NCBI GenBank assembly: GCA_022818135.1
Contig: JAFMSR010000007.1
Coordinates: 4,977,224 to 5,041,223 of the forward strand
DNA length: 64,000 bases
Reading direction: 5' to 3'
From: Saxidomus purpurata
Taxonomy: Eukaryota > Mollusca > Bivalvia > Venerida > Veneridae
Shown: positions 13,301 through 28,300 of the stretch, one piece after another
How the letters are laid out: each line of letters starts with the position of its first letter
How positions within the stretch are numbered: the stretch's first letter is position 1
Program-made: the position numbers and the translations under genes
Notes under the pieces: generated by a model
Databases searched by the model: none
Told to the model about the DNA's origin: nothing
What the model saw: the letters and a program-made list of their open reading frames with translations, nothing else

Positions 13301-16300
13301 ATAAAATCGTGTTTATGTGCACACATTCGTGTTTGGACTGTAACTTTGTCATGTATTGATTGATTTTAAAATAACTTGGCACAAATGTTGAGCACATCAA
13401 AACAACGTGTCACGTGCAAGACCCACGTCTCTACCTCAAAGGTCAAGGTCACACTTAGTGTTTATAGGTAATGGAATCCTGTATATATATACATACATTT
13501 GTGTCCGGACTGTAACTTTGTCATGCATTGAGGGATTTTAAAATAACTTGTCACAAATGTTCAGCACATCAAGACGACGGGACGCGTGCTAGACCCACGT
13601 CCCTACCTCAAAGGTCAATGTCAAACTAAGAGTTTGAATGTAATAGAATCCTGTATATACGCACACATTCATGTCCGGACTGTAACTTTGTCATTTATGG
13701 ATTGAATATAAAATAACTTGGCACAAATGTTCAGCACATCAAGACGATGTCTCGCGTGCAAGACCCACGTCCCTACGTCAATCTCACACTTATAGTTTAA
13801 AGGTAATTGAATACTGTAAGCATGGTAACTATGTCATGCATGGAAGGATTTTAGAATTACATGGCACAATTGTTGAGCACATGGAGAGCACACAGTCTGT
13901 GAGACAAATCTTTCGGGGACATTCGTCAGTTATGAGGGACAGTTCTTGTTATTCATTATGTTTATGTATTCTCTCCTCTGAAATAATCAGTAACCTCGCT
14001 ATCAGTAACCTTGATATTAAAAGACAAACACAACAACTTTTTATTTTGTGCGTGAATTAGAGTTATTTTTATATGATCTATTTTGTATGAACATGTTCAC
14101 AAATATATAGTTAAGTACTTACATGATCCCTTTCTAAGGTCAACATTGTCTCACAGATATCTAAGGCAATATTCATGTGTTAAAATGATTTAAAGCGATA
14201 TATTTTTGACGTTCTATGTATTTCTTTACGCACCAAAGGAATTATTTTAAGTATGCTAAGTTAGATGTTGCTGTTATGAAATTCAATACCTAAGTAACGA
14301 TTTTTTTCTTCATTTATTTTACTTTCATGATACCTGAAAATATGTAAATATTTACCAATTTATTGAAGACTTTAAATATAATGTGAGATATTCTATTGAA
14401 AAAATAGCCCAACTAATTCAAGTTCTTGTATGATTTCATTTACGTACACAAACTAAGTTACTGTTGTTTCAGCTGGTGCATACCACTTATTTTAAAAATA
14501 CATTTTGTAATTGGAAGCAATTACACGCTTTCACATGTAACTTTATGCTCATTCTATAACAGTGTTACAATGCAGTTTGTTATGTACATAGATAAAATTT
14601 GATTACAATAAATCACATCAATATAACATACAATTAAATTTTTTATTATTTTCTGCAGAATATTATGCTTTAAGATGTCGATATAACATGAACAGGTCTG
14701 TACGTATAAATAGGACAGTTGTTATTGCAAAATTAAAATGGTTCTGTTTATTTTCATGTATAAGATTTTTCATTGACTGGGTGGCTACTAGAAAAGAACA
14801 TGAACGAAACTCAGATTCTGACATCAGATCTGTCAAGTGTTTTACTAGAAGAACTTGGAATACATAAATACTTGGATACAGATCGTTATAAAAGAACTAT
14901 TACAGGATGGGAAAATGGTATTTCTATGATAAATATTTACTTGTTTGCTGTTTTTATTTAAGAAAGAAATATTTGCATTCATCTAACATTTTGTTTGTAT
15001 CGACCTTACAGGTTGTTGTACCGATCAATGTGGCTTCCTGGCATTGTAAAACATTTTAACGATTTTAATAGCTTTCAGTTTTTTAAATAGACATTATTTC
15101 TGTTCAATAGTATGTACCCAGTGTGTCCTTTTTTTACATCATTTGTATTCGTTACAGAGTGCCTGCCAGACGCAACACCCATTTCATTACCAAGCGGGGT
15201 TCAATGTCGGTTTCAAAGAGACTGTAAAACAGTCTTATGCGGTGTAGATGTTAATCAATTATCAAGGACATTTTCAGTATTCATAACAATAGACTCGTGT
15301 GAAATGGCCCTAACAGTTGGATTTGAACGCTACGCCAAAACTATTAGTCTTTTTGACTTTACCTTTGGTCATGTGCAAACGTTTGACTTTCTCGGTCTCC
15401 TACAACTGAGGTTTGAATAGCTTTTTTATATATTTTATATACTGTGTCATCATAAACTAGAAGAAATGAATTATAAATATACATTTAACGGATTTTCTAT
15501 TTGGTCACTTTTAAATTGAAATAAATTCTAACTTGCTCGGTGTATCATTGTGATATTTTAGAATTATCATTAGGGCGTGACTTTTAACAAACCGGTTTCG
15601 TTTATGTTAGCGAATTCGTGCAAAATCACTCCACCGGAACGCATGGCTCGAACCAGACTTCCCAGTCACGAGGCGCACGTGGAACAGGAAATTCTGAGGA
15701 TGATTAATTTGATCAGTAGCTTATCGATAGCCCGACCAGAGGCACTTATAAACTTATTGCACAAATGGCGCGCATGAGTGTAGAAGAGCGTTCCCATGCC
15801 AGAGGTATGATTGAAGCTGGAACTTCAGTACGACAGGTATGCAGATAGAGCAATATTTTATTTATATCCCGTTGTATCTATTGTTGCAAATGATATGCAA
15901 ATAATACTTTTTTCATATTATAGACAATACCGAATAATTTCTTCAAACTTGGACCTTTGACTTTTTTCTGTAACCCAGGTATTTAAAAGACAGACCTTAA
16001 TGTCTGTGCTTGGTACGCATTCACTTTCTAATAAATGTGGTGTATTTTCTAAACTCAGCCATTAACAGTATGTACTTTTGTATTTTTTCAGCATTTTTTA
16101 CCGACGGGCTGTATTCGTCGGCCGGACTGAAATCTTGATTACGAGTAGCACAGAAATACTTTTCATACAACTGAGTAATGGTTATTGATTTCAGATAGCG
16201 CTCACACACGCCTTATCACAATCCAATCGTTGTGGGCAAAGTATGTTCAGACCGGAAGTGTTCAAGACAGACGACTTACTCCGAAGCGGCGTGTTACCAC

Positions 16301-19300
16301 GCTGGCACAGGATCGATACATCGTGTTGTCCCACCTATGAAGCCGGACGACTACCGCTGTTGAAACTGCACGAAGAATCATTGGAATTCACAATCGTCCA
16401 ATTGATCCCAAGACAGTTCGTAACAGACTCCGAGCGGCCGACCACTACGTACATGTCGGAATTTGCCTTTAATTTTAAGGTACTGGGTAGCGAGATTGCG
16501 ATTGGCAAGACGCTTCAGAAGATTTACCCGTGCTGACTGGGCAATCGTCTTATTTACAGATTAATCAAGATTAGACCTCCATAGAAACGACGGTAGGGCT
16601 CGAATTTATCGCCGCAGAGGTGAATGCTTTGCAGAGGCGTGCATTGTTAAGAGGGATCAGTATGGCGGCGGTTCTGTCATGGTTTGGGGTGGGAATTCAG
16701 TGCACACAAAGACACCATTGGTGCAAGTTAGCGGCAACTTAAATGATCAACGGTGTCGGAATGAGATAGTGAGACCAGTTCTACTTCCGCATATTGCTGG
16801 GAACCGGGGTACATTGTATGTAGTTGGCACAAGACCACGCTCCATGCCATGTTGCCCGTGCAACAATCCGGCTGATGGACGTGGGACATCATTGGGCGCC
16901 AGATACGCCAGGGACCGGAAATACAGAACTTGCACGGGAGACTGGTGTCAGCATGGAACATTATCGACCATCGCAAAATTCAATGTCTGATTACGTCAAT
17001 GAGAAGTCGGTGTCTTGCTGTGAAAAGAGCTAATGGCGGTCATACTCGTTATCAACTGTGATAAACGCGTTCTGTGATTTTTTAATTTGGACAGTGTGTC
17101 TACAAAATGAATTTTTATGTCATTTCTGTTTTATTAATTTTAGTACTTTTTGAGCAGAATGTTACATCATATTTTCTGAATACAATAAAAACATCGAGTT
17201 TTTAGCTTTAGTACTATGTTCAATGGACCAGAAAAATAGAAAAATATACACTGACCAATCAAAAAATCCGTTAAGTGTATATCCAAAAACTAATAAACGT
17301 AAATGATTTCAAAAGGTGTTTTGATCATGCTGCAAATTCAAATGTATAGTCACTACATGTTTTTTTTATTCATACGACGAATGATACTGCCGGAATTCAA
17401 GTCAATTCATGTTATATCTATTCAGTAAGATTAAAGAATGTCAAAAATCTTTTAACAATTGTTTGCTTGACATATGTTTTCTTAAATATTATAACGTGAT
17501 CATTGTTGCTATAGTTTAGGTTCGGTCCGTCTGTTTAGCAAATTCGGGTCATTGTTACGTTTTTGCTTCTCTTTACAGATATAATGTAGTCGACTTAAAA
17601 GGTGCAAACGTGTTTTCAATCAGTCTGCAGTTTGCAGTGTGTTTTACAGCACATTCTTGCGAAAATGGAATGAGTATTCTTGATGACTTTAGAATTGCTA
17701 AATCTGGTTGCAATATAACGGGATACAAATTACCTGGTACGGATAATCCATATTTTGTTTGAATGAGACGTCTCAATCTATTTGTTTGTGTGTTTTTCAA
17801 TAAACAAGAGACCGTCATGCTAATACGATAAATCATCTAAAATCTCTTTCAGTGTGGAGGTAATCAACTTTCAAGATGATATAGAATGTGGGATAATTTT
17901 CTAACATTTTTCAGACTTTTGTAGTTTTTAAATTTTCAAAAATACATCTAAGAAATACGAAAGAATAGTGTTACCGAAGAACTGTAAGAATTTGAACACT
18001 ATGCATCAAATAAATTCTGATCTTTCAAGGATCTATCAAGGATCTTTCAAGGAAATACAATTTTCAAGAACAAACAACAAGTACGCCAGAATATTTATAT
18101 TTCGTATACCTGTTCAGTGTTGCTTGTCAAACACAATGAACACTTATCTGAATACTAACACATTGACGATTTGAAAGAAACATGTTGAGTACTAATTTTA
18201 GCATCAAATGAACATGTATGTTTGCGCATATTGTTTCAAAATAAGAATTTTTTTCTTGAACTAGATGACTCTGGATGTTAAAGTTTGTGGTCTTCAGAAA
18301 ATAAAGATTCATTTTGTACACTAAACCTAGTGGTAAAATATTTCAACTTTTTAATAAATAGTTTAGACCAAACAGATAACTATAAACACGGATTGGTTTA
18401 ATGTCTATCTTGACAGCACGCTATAATTACTGCCTATATACTAGTATACTATAGGATGAATATCTTGAAATGGAAAATAATGTTCTCTCCATTCAAATGA
18501 TATAATCATTTTCATATTATACATGTGATTTCCTATATTATACATATGTTTTTATATTATGATTAACATGATATACAATATGTACTTAGTATATTTGTTC
18601 TGCCTAAAGGTTAGTTATTAAACATCAATGAAATAAAGCAAAGTAATGCTCCTCTATTTAGCTTCATTGCTATATGCTTTGTACTTTTAGACTTTTCCTT
18701 AAAAGAATTCATTGGTTCACTAGAGAATCCTTTAAGCGAGATGACGCGGTCCGATAAAGGTTCACTGTATGAGCACTACACCGGGATTGCTAACTTTCTA
18801 CACACCGGAGAGGACCAGTGTCACATTAGAAAGACTCCATTTGAACATACAGGGTTTCAATCTGGTACAATAGCTTTTTACAATGTCGTGTACTACACGT
18901 TTTAATATTCAAAAGTGTCAGCAGTACATTTTATATAAAATGCAATGAAGTTTAATCTTAAATATTATCCTATTTCTTTAAAAAAGTAAGCATTCGATTT
19001 AAACTGAAGTGAAACTATTAACAATTGAAATTCATATGTTTGTTTTAAATTATTATCTACAATACTGTTCTACTTTCAGAGTGCAAGGGTTTGAATCCCA
19101 TTGGTGTTGATTCCTTTTCTTGCATTGTAAATAGTAACTGTGACAAGCTTTCCTGCTGCTTTTATGTGGACTTTCTTCAAAGAAGCTTATATGCCTCAAT
19201 TTATGTTGATGTATGCAAAATGAGCGTCGAAGTAGAAATTGAAAGATACAAAAAGTCCATTATACTAGAAGATCGACTTGGGACTAATGTTTTTGTTGAA

Positions 19301-22300
19301 CTTACCGACCTAGTGAAACTGAAGTATGTATAGTCGTGTCTCATTCTTCTCATTTGAGTTTTGTTTTGCATCTGTTTATTCAGAAGTATACTACTTTATG
19401 GTGGCTATGTAGGAATCACGCATGTTCTTGCGTCCGTGCCGTCCCAGCTTACACAAAATCAAGTAGAAAGTGTAATATAAAGTATCGATAGTAATACTGC
19501 ATTGAAACATCGCAGTCGGTATATCCTATAATACATGTACTATGCATGCAAAGTTACAATGACAAGGTATATAACTATATTTTACATTTTATAGAGTTAT
19601 TGTCCTTTTGTATAAGCAACTATCTATGCATGCAAAGCCATTGTGTCTGCATATTTATAATTAATCCATAAAACTTCAAGCTTGGTTTATTATTTATTCA
19701 TGGTACCATGCACTGATATTTATTTGGTGTTGTGACCAGCGCATCAGCGGGGATAATAATCACTTCCAGTGATAGCATTAGGGTTTTATCTGAACTTTGT
19801 TCTTATATATCGAGTCCTGTACATATAAATTACCTTTCAAATTGATTATAACTTCTTTTCAGCATCTTAATCGATTACCTATCTTCTACACATACGTTCC
19901 GGCTAACTGTTGGCATGGCCTTGTGTCTAGATGTTGACACATGTATTTTTAACGGAACTCTATTGGAAGCAGCAGAATTGCATCCGCCTGTTTGTGATTT
20001 TAGCCGTGGTTTCAAGATAAAAGGTATTCTATGAAAAAACAAATGAATCTGAAATTAAATGTTCATTCCCAATTTGCCTACCATTTGACAATATTTTCAC
20101 TTCAAATTTTGTGAAAACGTATCAAATATGAAGTTCTGAGTTTATTACTATACGGTATCAACAAAACATGTACTGTTTTTGGCATTATGTTAGTAAACAA
20201 CTTTTCAAATTCGATTGTATTAATTTCATGAAGGAAAATGGATTTAACTTAATTGAGCAAACTCAGTATAACTAGCTACTACCCTTCCAAGAAATTTCCA
20301 GTGATGTGATTGGTAAATGATCCGTAAATAGAAATTGATATCAACGGGCAAGCCTGTAATATACATTTAACATATCCCGTCATTGAACTCCACGCAAGAC
20401 GTAAGAATGTTCGCGTACAGTACGTCAATGTATTAGTACGTGCTGATTTTTGACATTATTTAGTGACGTCACAAAATCACACTGAGGTGTCATAATTGCG
20501 TTTTAAGATCTGCTTACGTTCGGTCGTAAAATGAATTAAAATTAACCGAATTCTTCAAAATCAAGAAAGAGAAGGGTAATAAAATCTTAATTTGTTTTTA
20601 TTCGTGTTACATGGGGAACCATTACCTGCCTAATGGCTCGGGTAATATAGATCTAGGCTAGTGATCTTTCCCCATATACTACTGAAGATAACCATATACT
20701 ATGTGATAGTAAAGAAATAGTGAATACTGTTTTGTTTCAGTGTAATATCACGTTACAATTTCACCGAGTGGGCACCAAAAGTGATACTTTCATGAGTGGC
20801 AAAGCCACGAATTACTACTTTAGGTGCACGTGTAACTTAACGTGATAATACATAGATACCAACAATTTTTCTGTTTAATTTATCTTTAAAACTCTACGCT
20901 TGATGAGTTTGTTTTAATGAAATGTCGAACACCGTGGGAAACGTCACAATAAGAACGGCGCACATGACGTAATTTAAACGACGTCGTTTGGTTTCCAGTA
21001 TTCGCTCAATATACTTTTTGACGTCAATCCGGGTTGAATATTTTGATATTTTCACGAGTTTAACTGCACTATTTATCTGTGTTTTTCTTTCTGAGATAAA
21101 TAATAAGATAAAGTATCTAAATACAGATTTCAACATAACATCGTGGAAGGAAAGTCATGGTATCGATCCGAGTGATCCGATGTCCCAATTACAATCTGAC
21201 GAAATACTCGAAACGCTTGGTATATCAAGATTCATAGGGAATAGTTGTGTGCTACAGAACACTTCGTCAACAGCGGGTACATATTGACTAGATTTCAGTC
21301 CCTATAATTTTCCTAAGGCAATTACTTTTTCTAAAATTAGTATTACACTTTTCAGCTCACTTAATTTATACGTCGTTTTAATGTGATAATTTTTGTTCTT
21401 GTTTAAATTACCAACTGAGTTGTGCATATTTGCTAGTTCATTTAATTAATTATTGAAGTCCGATGTTTCTCTAAGAACGGGCGTTCTTCAAGGAGTTTAG
21501 TGTAGTGCTTACATGTGTTCTAAAATCTTTTCGTAAGGTTTGGTTAGACCTGAGGCATACATGTACGACAGCACTTTCTTGAGATAATTAGATATTGCAA
21601 ATTATTTGAATATTATCGTTCTTTACTTTCTTTACAGACTGCGATATAGTATCGTTTAACTCTCAGTCAGATCTACTACAGTGTACATTAGTAAACACGT
21701 GCTCAAATATTTCATGTTGTCTTCAAATTGAAGATCTCGGAAAATCCTTTTCGATAAATTTAGACATTCAGCCCTGTGAATTTACATTGAGTGCTTCCAT
21801 CGAAAACTTTGTACACATAGAGAATTTGGAACGGTACTCTTGGGGAACCATCAACAGTGTATCTCTACTTGGTCTTGCTGAACTTAAGTATGTGATTACT
21901 TTGAAAATGATATGACTATTATTTATTTATAAATACAGTAAACTCCGTATATAACGACTGCGTATATAGCGAATTTTCGGATATAAGATACATATTTTCT
22001 GGGCCCGACTTTCGTTCTTCATTTTATAAATTCAAAAATGAAAATGCTATATGGATATAACATATTCCGGATATAAGGAATATGCGGAGCTCGTTATATG
22101 CGGAGTTTACTGTAAAAGAACGCAGTACGTATGTTATAGCATTCTTCGCTGTCCGTTTATTCATGATTATAATCAGAATAATGATGTTTTAAACATCTTC
22201 ACTTACTGTGCCTTTTTTGCATCTGCATTTAAACTATATCGACCGATATTTCGAGAATATGGAACAGAGCACAGACAAGCAAACATAATTAATTTTTAGT

Positions 22301-25300
22301 GGTTAGTTAATTAAAATTATGGTAAATAGGATTTAAACATAGCTTTGACAAAGTGAACTTGTACAGTCTCTAAGATTCTTATTGCTGAAATGTTAAAATT
22401 ACATTAAGATTAAGTTTTGTGTTTTACCCTAAATAAAGAAAGCGTTTCGTTGACGTATTATGACTGACGGATTGTCCTTTCAAATGTGCAAAAAGTTTCC
22501 TGTTAGACATCTGACTTACCCTATCATTTTTCAGATATACAATCTATGACATTGATTCTGAAGATGTTTACATCGTTGATGCTGAGATTAAATACTGTGT
22601 AGATACGGTTTCAAACTGTAAAGTATTTCATATTCTAAATCACGAACGGTTGTACAAATCGCAATGTAATTGGCTTTCGACTGATATACGCAAAGGTACA
22701 ATAAATTTAAATAAAATAAAATTAAAGAGACATTAAAAGTAAATGATTAATTAACACCTAGAAACAACTTTATATGCACTTAATATACGATTTGTCTATA
22801 TACATAATAGTTCAAAATGCATTTCAGAAATCCACGTTTTGAAAGTAATAACTATCTTTAAACGAAAGATTTATATTTTCGATGCGGTATAGGAGCACAA
22901 GAATGGCTAGATAAAAGAAACTTAGCGGTTAACACCCTTAGTCCATTTGAAAAACAACTGCTGATGCAACACATTGGAATATCAAATTTTCTCAAACAGA
23001 CACAGTGCCAATCAGGCTTTGGTATATATGGTGGAAACGTCGGTCATATTGAAACAGGTATAATTCGTACCTTTTTACGCTTAAAATAAATGGTTAGCTA
23101 GTCATAAAACATTTTAGATAATAAACCCTTATGATTATTTTGTGAAACGACTTACACAAATAACTATATAAAACTGCCAAATGAACCTTTAGAATTAGCT
23201 TCTGATAAACATGCGTTATTTATTTTTTATCCACAGACTGCCCATTACGGTCACCTTTTACGACACTGGATTCAGCATCATGTTTCCTTTCATCGTCCTG
23301 CACAAGTCTGCAGTGTTGCATAACATTGGACATTCTACAACAGTCGTTTCATGTTGCCTTTCGATATGATCCATGCCGCTACCATCTGTCCATCGAGTTC
23401 GAAGGTTTCGAAAAAAGCATATATCTCTTTGACACCGACTTAGAAAACGATCAAATAATATCTCTGAACGGCATAATAGTGTTCAGGTAGATTGTATTAT
23501 ACAGTATAAATCTTCTATACAAATGAGTGAAAATATCTAGAAGCTCTTTATGTATTTGTTCTGTAATACATGTAATTTATATCTTCTAGATTGCGAAACA
23601 AATTCATAGATAAATCGTTCTCGGACTCACTCAACATAGAATCAACCTCGATACAAGAGGCGATGTGGAATTAATTTGTCTTATGTAAGGACTCTTGTCA
23701 CCATGATTTTGACCGGAATGGACCTCTGGCTACCTCGATCTTGTTGCGAACGGGCTATCACTGAGCTACGGTGACTCAAACGCTCTTTTAATGTACTGTC
23801 ATAGGAAGCATTCATTCAGATGTTATTGAAGAGCTTTCAAAAGAACGTTCCGTTAAGTATTTCTTGTCCATTATAAGTATTTCAAATATTTCTTCAACAG
23901 GTACTCTGTCGAAAACTTAGATGTTGACAAACAGTATCGTCTGAATTTCCGCACCGACGTCTGTGTCGACAAAGAAGTTTGTACAACATATGTCTTCTTA
24001 GACAATGCAATCATTCCAAAAACACAGTGTGCAGATCAGTTGGATGTTCTTCAAAATTTAGGTGAGTGGTACGATGTATGGATATCACTGTCTTGGTTGA
24101 GCAAAAGGAGTAAGTCCTATCAGCATTTAAGCAGAGTTTTTAAGTGATCAGATATTTAAGATTCTTCTATCGTAGTTCACTTCAGTTGAATAAGTCAATT
24201 GTTTGTTATCATTAAGTTCTGAGACAGGTACAAATTGTATCGTTGATAGATCATTATTTTAATTGGAAATAAGTTTATTTATATATTCTGATTTTAAAGA
24301 AGGTTTAACCTATATCTTCTCCTCATCTTTCAATTACAACGCAACCACATTCTGAATATCTTCATTATAATGCTTAAAAGTCATAACATTTGAGATGAAT
24401 GAACTTAGCGAGGGTATTTTAACTGAAAGCGGAATGTCATATACAAAGTAATTATATCATAAATAGGATACTTATTTCCTACAGACTAAAGTTTAAACTG
24501 TCAAGTGTGTATAATTATTCCTAGTTTCTAAAATGTAAGTAAACCAGAAACAATTTTTCTATGACGGGGGATAAAAGCAGGCTTCTAAAGAATGTTATAT
24601 TGCCAAGTCTGCATATTGTTCAGGAAATGTTAACGATAAATTAAACCTTCGTACACTTCAACAGTTCTTATTAAGGACATTGACAATATTCATGAGGTTT
24701 TCGGCAATTATTTGTTGTAATAACATTATCCTTTTATACATGCTTAACGTTCATTTTTCATACGTTAATTATTAATATTTTACTCTTTTAGCTCTCGCAG
24801 AATATATCTAAGTGTTCTCTTGAGCACTAATCTATTTTATTTCCAGACTTTTCACTTGAAGGCTGGCTTGAAGACTTAAATCAATCAGCTTCCACAAGTC
24901 TGCTGCCATATATGTCAGCAATATTGTTAAACGATATCGGTATCACGCGATATTTATCACCACAGCAATGCAAAATAGGATCAGAACCCTTTCAGAGTAG
25001 TGGATGGACTATTGGTATATTATGAATGTTTGAATTGTCTTAGTTAAGTTTAACTGCTACATATATTATCCGAGACGGAATCCTTTTCTACATATTTAAT
25101 AGTCTATTTTAATTGTTATTATGAACTTTTGTCATGAGGTTTTGTCATAATTATTTAAGGGCAGTAAAAACTTAGGAGAACAATTATGTGAACTTTTGTC
25201 TATCTGTTGACTGACACGAATTTGTTGTTGTCATTTGAGCTTGTTCACGACAAATATTATTTTATTTTCCAGACCTGTGTCCGCTTCGGTCGATTGATAT

Positions 25301-28300
25301 ACAGGCATTATCTCCAAACATTTCCTGTTCCTTGTCATCGAAGTGTACTGAGGTTGAATGCTGTTTGTCCATTCCTTTGGTCGAAAGAACAATTCGCATA
25401 TATGCAAATATTGATCCATGTTTATTTAAAATGAACATAGGTGTTGAACGTTTACAGTACTCAGTTGACTTACTCGACTACGACTTTGGCAAAAGAGAGG
25501 AGATCTGGTTTGGAGTTTTCAAACTCGAGTTCGTATGATACTCAATATATTTTTTGTTTAATTTCGATTTCGTCTTTGTACTTTAAAAGTTCAAAACGAA
25601 CTGAAACGTAGTATTTTAACCAATTTGAAATCAATCATAATATCAAATAATGCCTTTAAACTTTATAAAAAAGAACATCGCTTTCTTTCTCCCTTTGCTT
25701 TTACAAAGAACTGTCATAATATGGTTGTAGACATTATGTGTTACGATGCAGTTCCATAACTTGGATGAGAATGCTGGTGCATTTAGAGTTGCCTCAACTT
25801 AATGAAGTTTTGTGAAATTTAAGTCTTATGCAGTCACCTTTGGGTCCTCTGTTTCCTTTTGTATCATTTACTTGTTCGGACAGTGTCCTAACGTTGATAT
25901 ATTTCACCAACTAAATTAAGAAATCCAGAACACTAAGCAATAGATATATATTGTTTGTTCTTCATGTTTGTTTTGTAAAGGATTTTTGTCATGAAATGTG
26001 TTTGTATAAGTTACCGCTCTGAGGCCAAACAGTCAGATTTATACAATCTAACTTCTATTACAGATTTCAGGTTTATGACCTACCTAACAAAAATCAGTTT
26101 GTGGTAACAATGAGCATTGGAGAATGTTGGGAAGCAGACCAAGATTGCAAAACTCATGTTATATTACAAGAAACTGCCTTACCCAAACTATCTTGTAACT
26201 TCACTCCTGGATTTTTCATTGAAGGTGAATGCTATTGTTATATTTTACGGATAAGTGTATATACATATAAAACAATTTTATAGAAAGTTCCTCATATACA
26301 AATACCTCAATTTTCGCAGGGCTATATGGTTCTTATATCCACCGATGCAAAGTTGGTGCTATTAAAAAGGTTTCTGTCAGCCAATCCTATTCTGAAGAGC
26401 TAGGTTAGATAAAACATACATAGGTCACAAATCACATTTTCAGATTGATGTTACACATACGCTTTTAACCGTTTTTACATAACATAATGAAGATGTGGTC
26501 TAAATTTTACTGCCTTCATGTGTTTATGATAATGTACTATTACTATTTTTTTATTACTATTCTTGTTAAAGAGAGGCTGGAAAGAAAGTTTATAGATTGA
26601 AATTTCGAAAGACATAAAATTGTAAAATGATTGTCTTACTACTTCTACCTTCTGCAATTTACAGAATTCTCACTATCATCATGGATAGAGGACAACGTTG
26701 TAGACTCCGAGGACACAATATGGCAAAAACGACTTCTTGCAGATCTTGGATTGAGCAGCTATCTACAAGACCATAAATGTGTGTTGCAAAAAGGATTGAG
26801 TGGCACAGGATGGACCAACGGTAAACTGTTAGCCGTTATACTTTGATATTATCATGATTTGCATAATCATTTGATATTTTGTTTATAAGAGTCACGGACT
26901 GCCTCATTTAGGTCCTAGTATAATGATAAGTCATTTGCTGCAATATTCTTTGCACATGTGTTTCAAGACAATCAGCACCATCCACGTTCGTATTTAGTCA
27001 CCGTTTCTTAATAGAATATATTTTGTGAATATATTTTATTTCTACGTATCAGCTTCTTGGAATTAAGGTAAAGTTATACTTTGACAAATATCTATGTTAA
27101 CTAGATTTCAAGTGTCATAAAGCAAAATAAAATCATTATTTGCTTGGTAACGTATTTATCACATAAGTTTAATTGTATACGTTTATTTGTATCTTCAGCT
27201 TGTCCAAAGAATGTGCAACTGCCTCAACTCGAAGAAAACATTCACTGCGAACTAACTGCAACATGTACTGATATAAAGTGTTGTGTTACCTGGGCAAATG
27301 TCAGTTACTCATTTGAAATTGAAGTCAATGTTGACACATGTTCGCAAACATTGACACTCAGAATTGAACGCTTCAGAAAAGAAGTGTATCTTGTAGATTA
27401 TAAATATGGAACTGTTGAAGAAACTTGGCTTCTTGGAATTATCAGAATCAGGTTGGTGTATTCCAAAATTTCTTTTCTGTTTTAGATTGTTAGCAATTGG
27501 TTAATGTACGTTGATAAATAGAAGATTTATAGTCAGTTTATCACAAAAAACTACCCTTTATTGATTTTTTAGCTGCAAGTTTAGCAGTAAAAAAAATTGT
27601 GTTTTAAGTGAATTATTTTCTTTAACAGTTCACTTGTATACGACTTGGCTCTTGAGCGCAAATACAGAGTTGACATTACAGTGAACGTTTGTGAGGAGTC
27701 GGATGCCCCTTGTTCCCAACAATATCAAGTACTCAGTAAGATGTATCTGCCTAAAGTTAAATGCAGCTGGGGAGAATCTTTAACAAGTAAACATGGTAAG
27801 CTCCTATTGTAAGTTCAAATAATTATAATTATTCATACACTTATTGTCGTGAAAGTTCCAGTAAATTTATTCATTCACTTATGCTGATAATACACGAATA
27901 ATAACAGATATGATAACATTGGGGGAAATACCAGATATCATAATTTAAGATACCAGTTTAAAACTGCACTAACAAAGCTATCATTTAATTGTATACGACG
28001 GGACAATGGTGGAGATAACAAGGTGATTAACAGTAATTAAAATTGACTTCATTAACTCTTTTTTCTAGGATTTTCTATTAATAATTGGAGAAATAAGATG
28101 CTGTTTCCAAACACTACAAGCATTCCAACATATGCTCTTGACATCCTGTATAATGACATGGGTATTGCTGAATTCTTGTCAGAGAGTCCTTGTGTAGTCG
28201 GACAAGAACCATTTACTGAGGAAGGTGGCTTTAACAACGGTATATCAATGATATTCAATTTTTAATGGTTTTTGATACCGAGTTGTCTTTTTATTGCATA

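Noticed and set aside
9283..13830. CRISPR-like array from the regularly spaced repeats
   Set aside because: The DNA is eukaryotic. Units are 127-173 bp, tandem and diverged, without short identical repeats and unique spacers.
16679..17033. Overlapping open frames on both strands rich in His, Cys and Arg
   Set aside because: They are out-of-frame readings of the decayed Tc1 transposase.
26071..26224. Alternative acceptor for exon C of cassette 10 (and likewise at 29836 in cassette 12)
   Set aside because: Using the second AG shifts the frame by seven bases and destroys the conserved Y/F-x-V/L-x-D-L motif.
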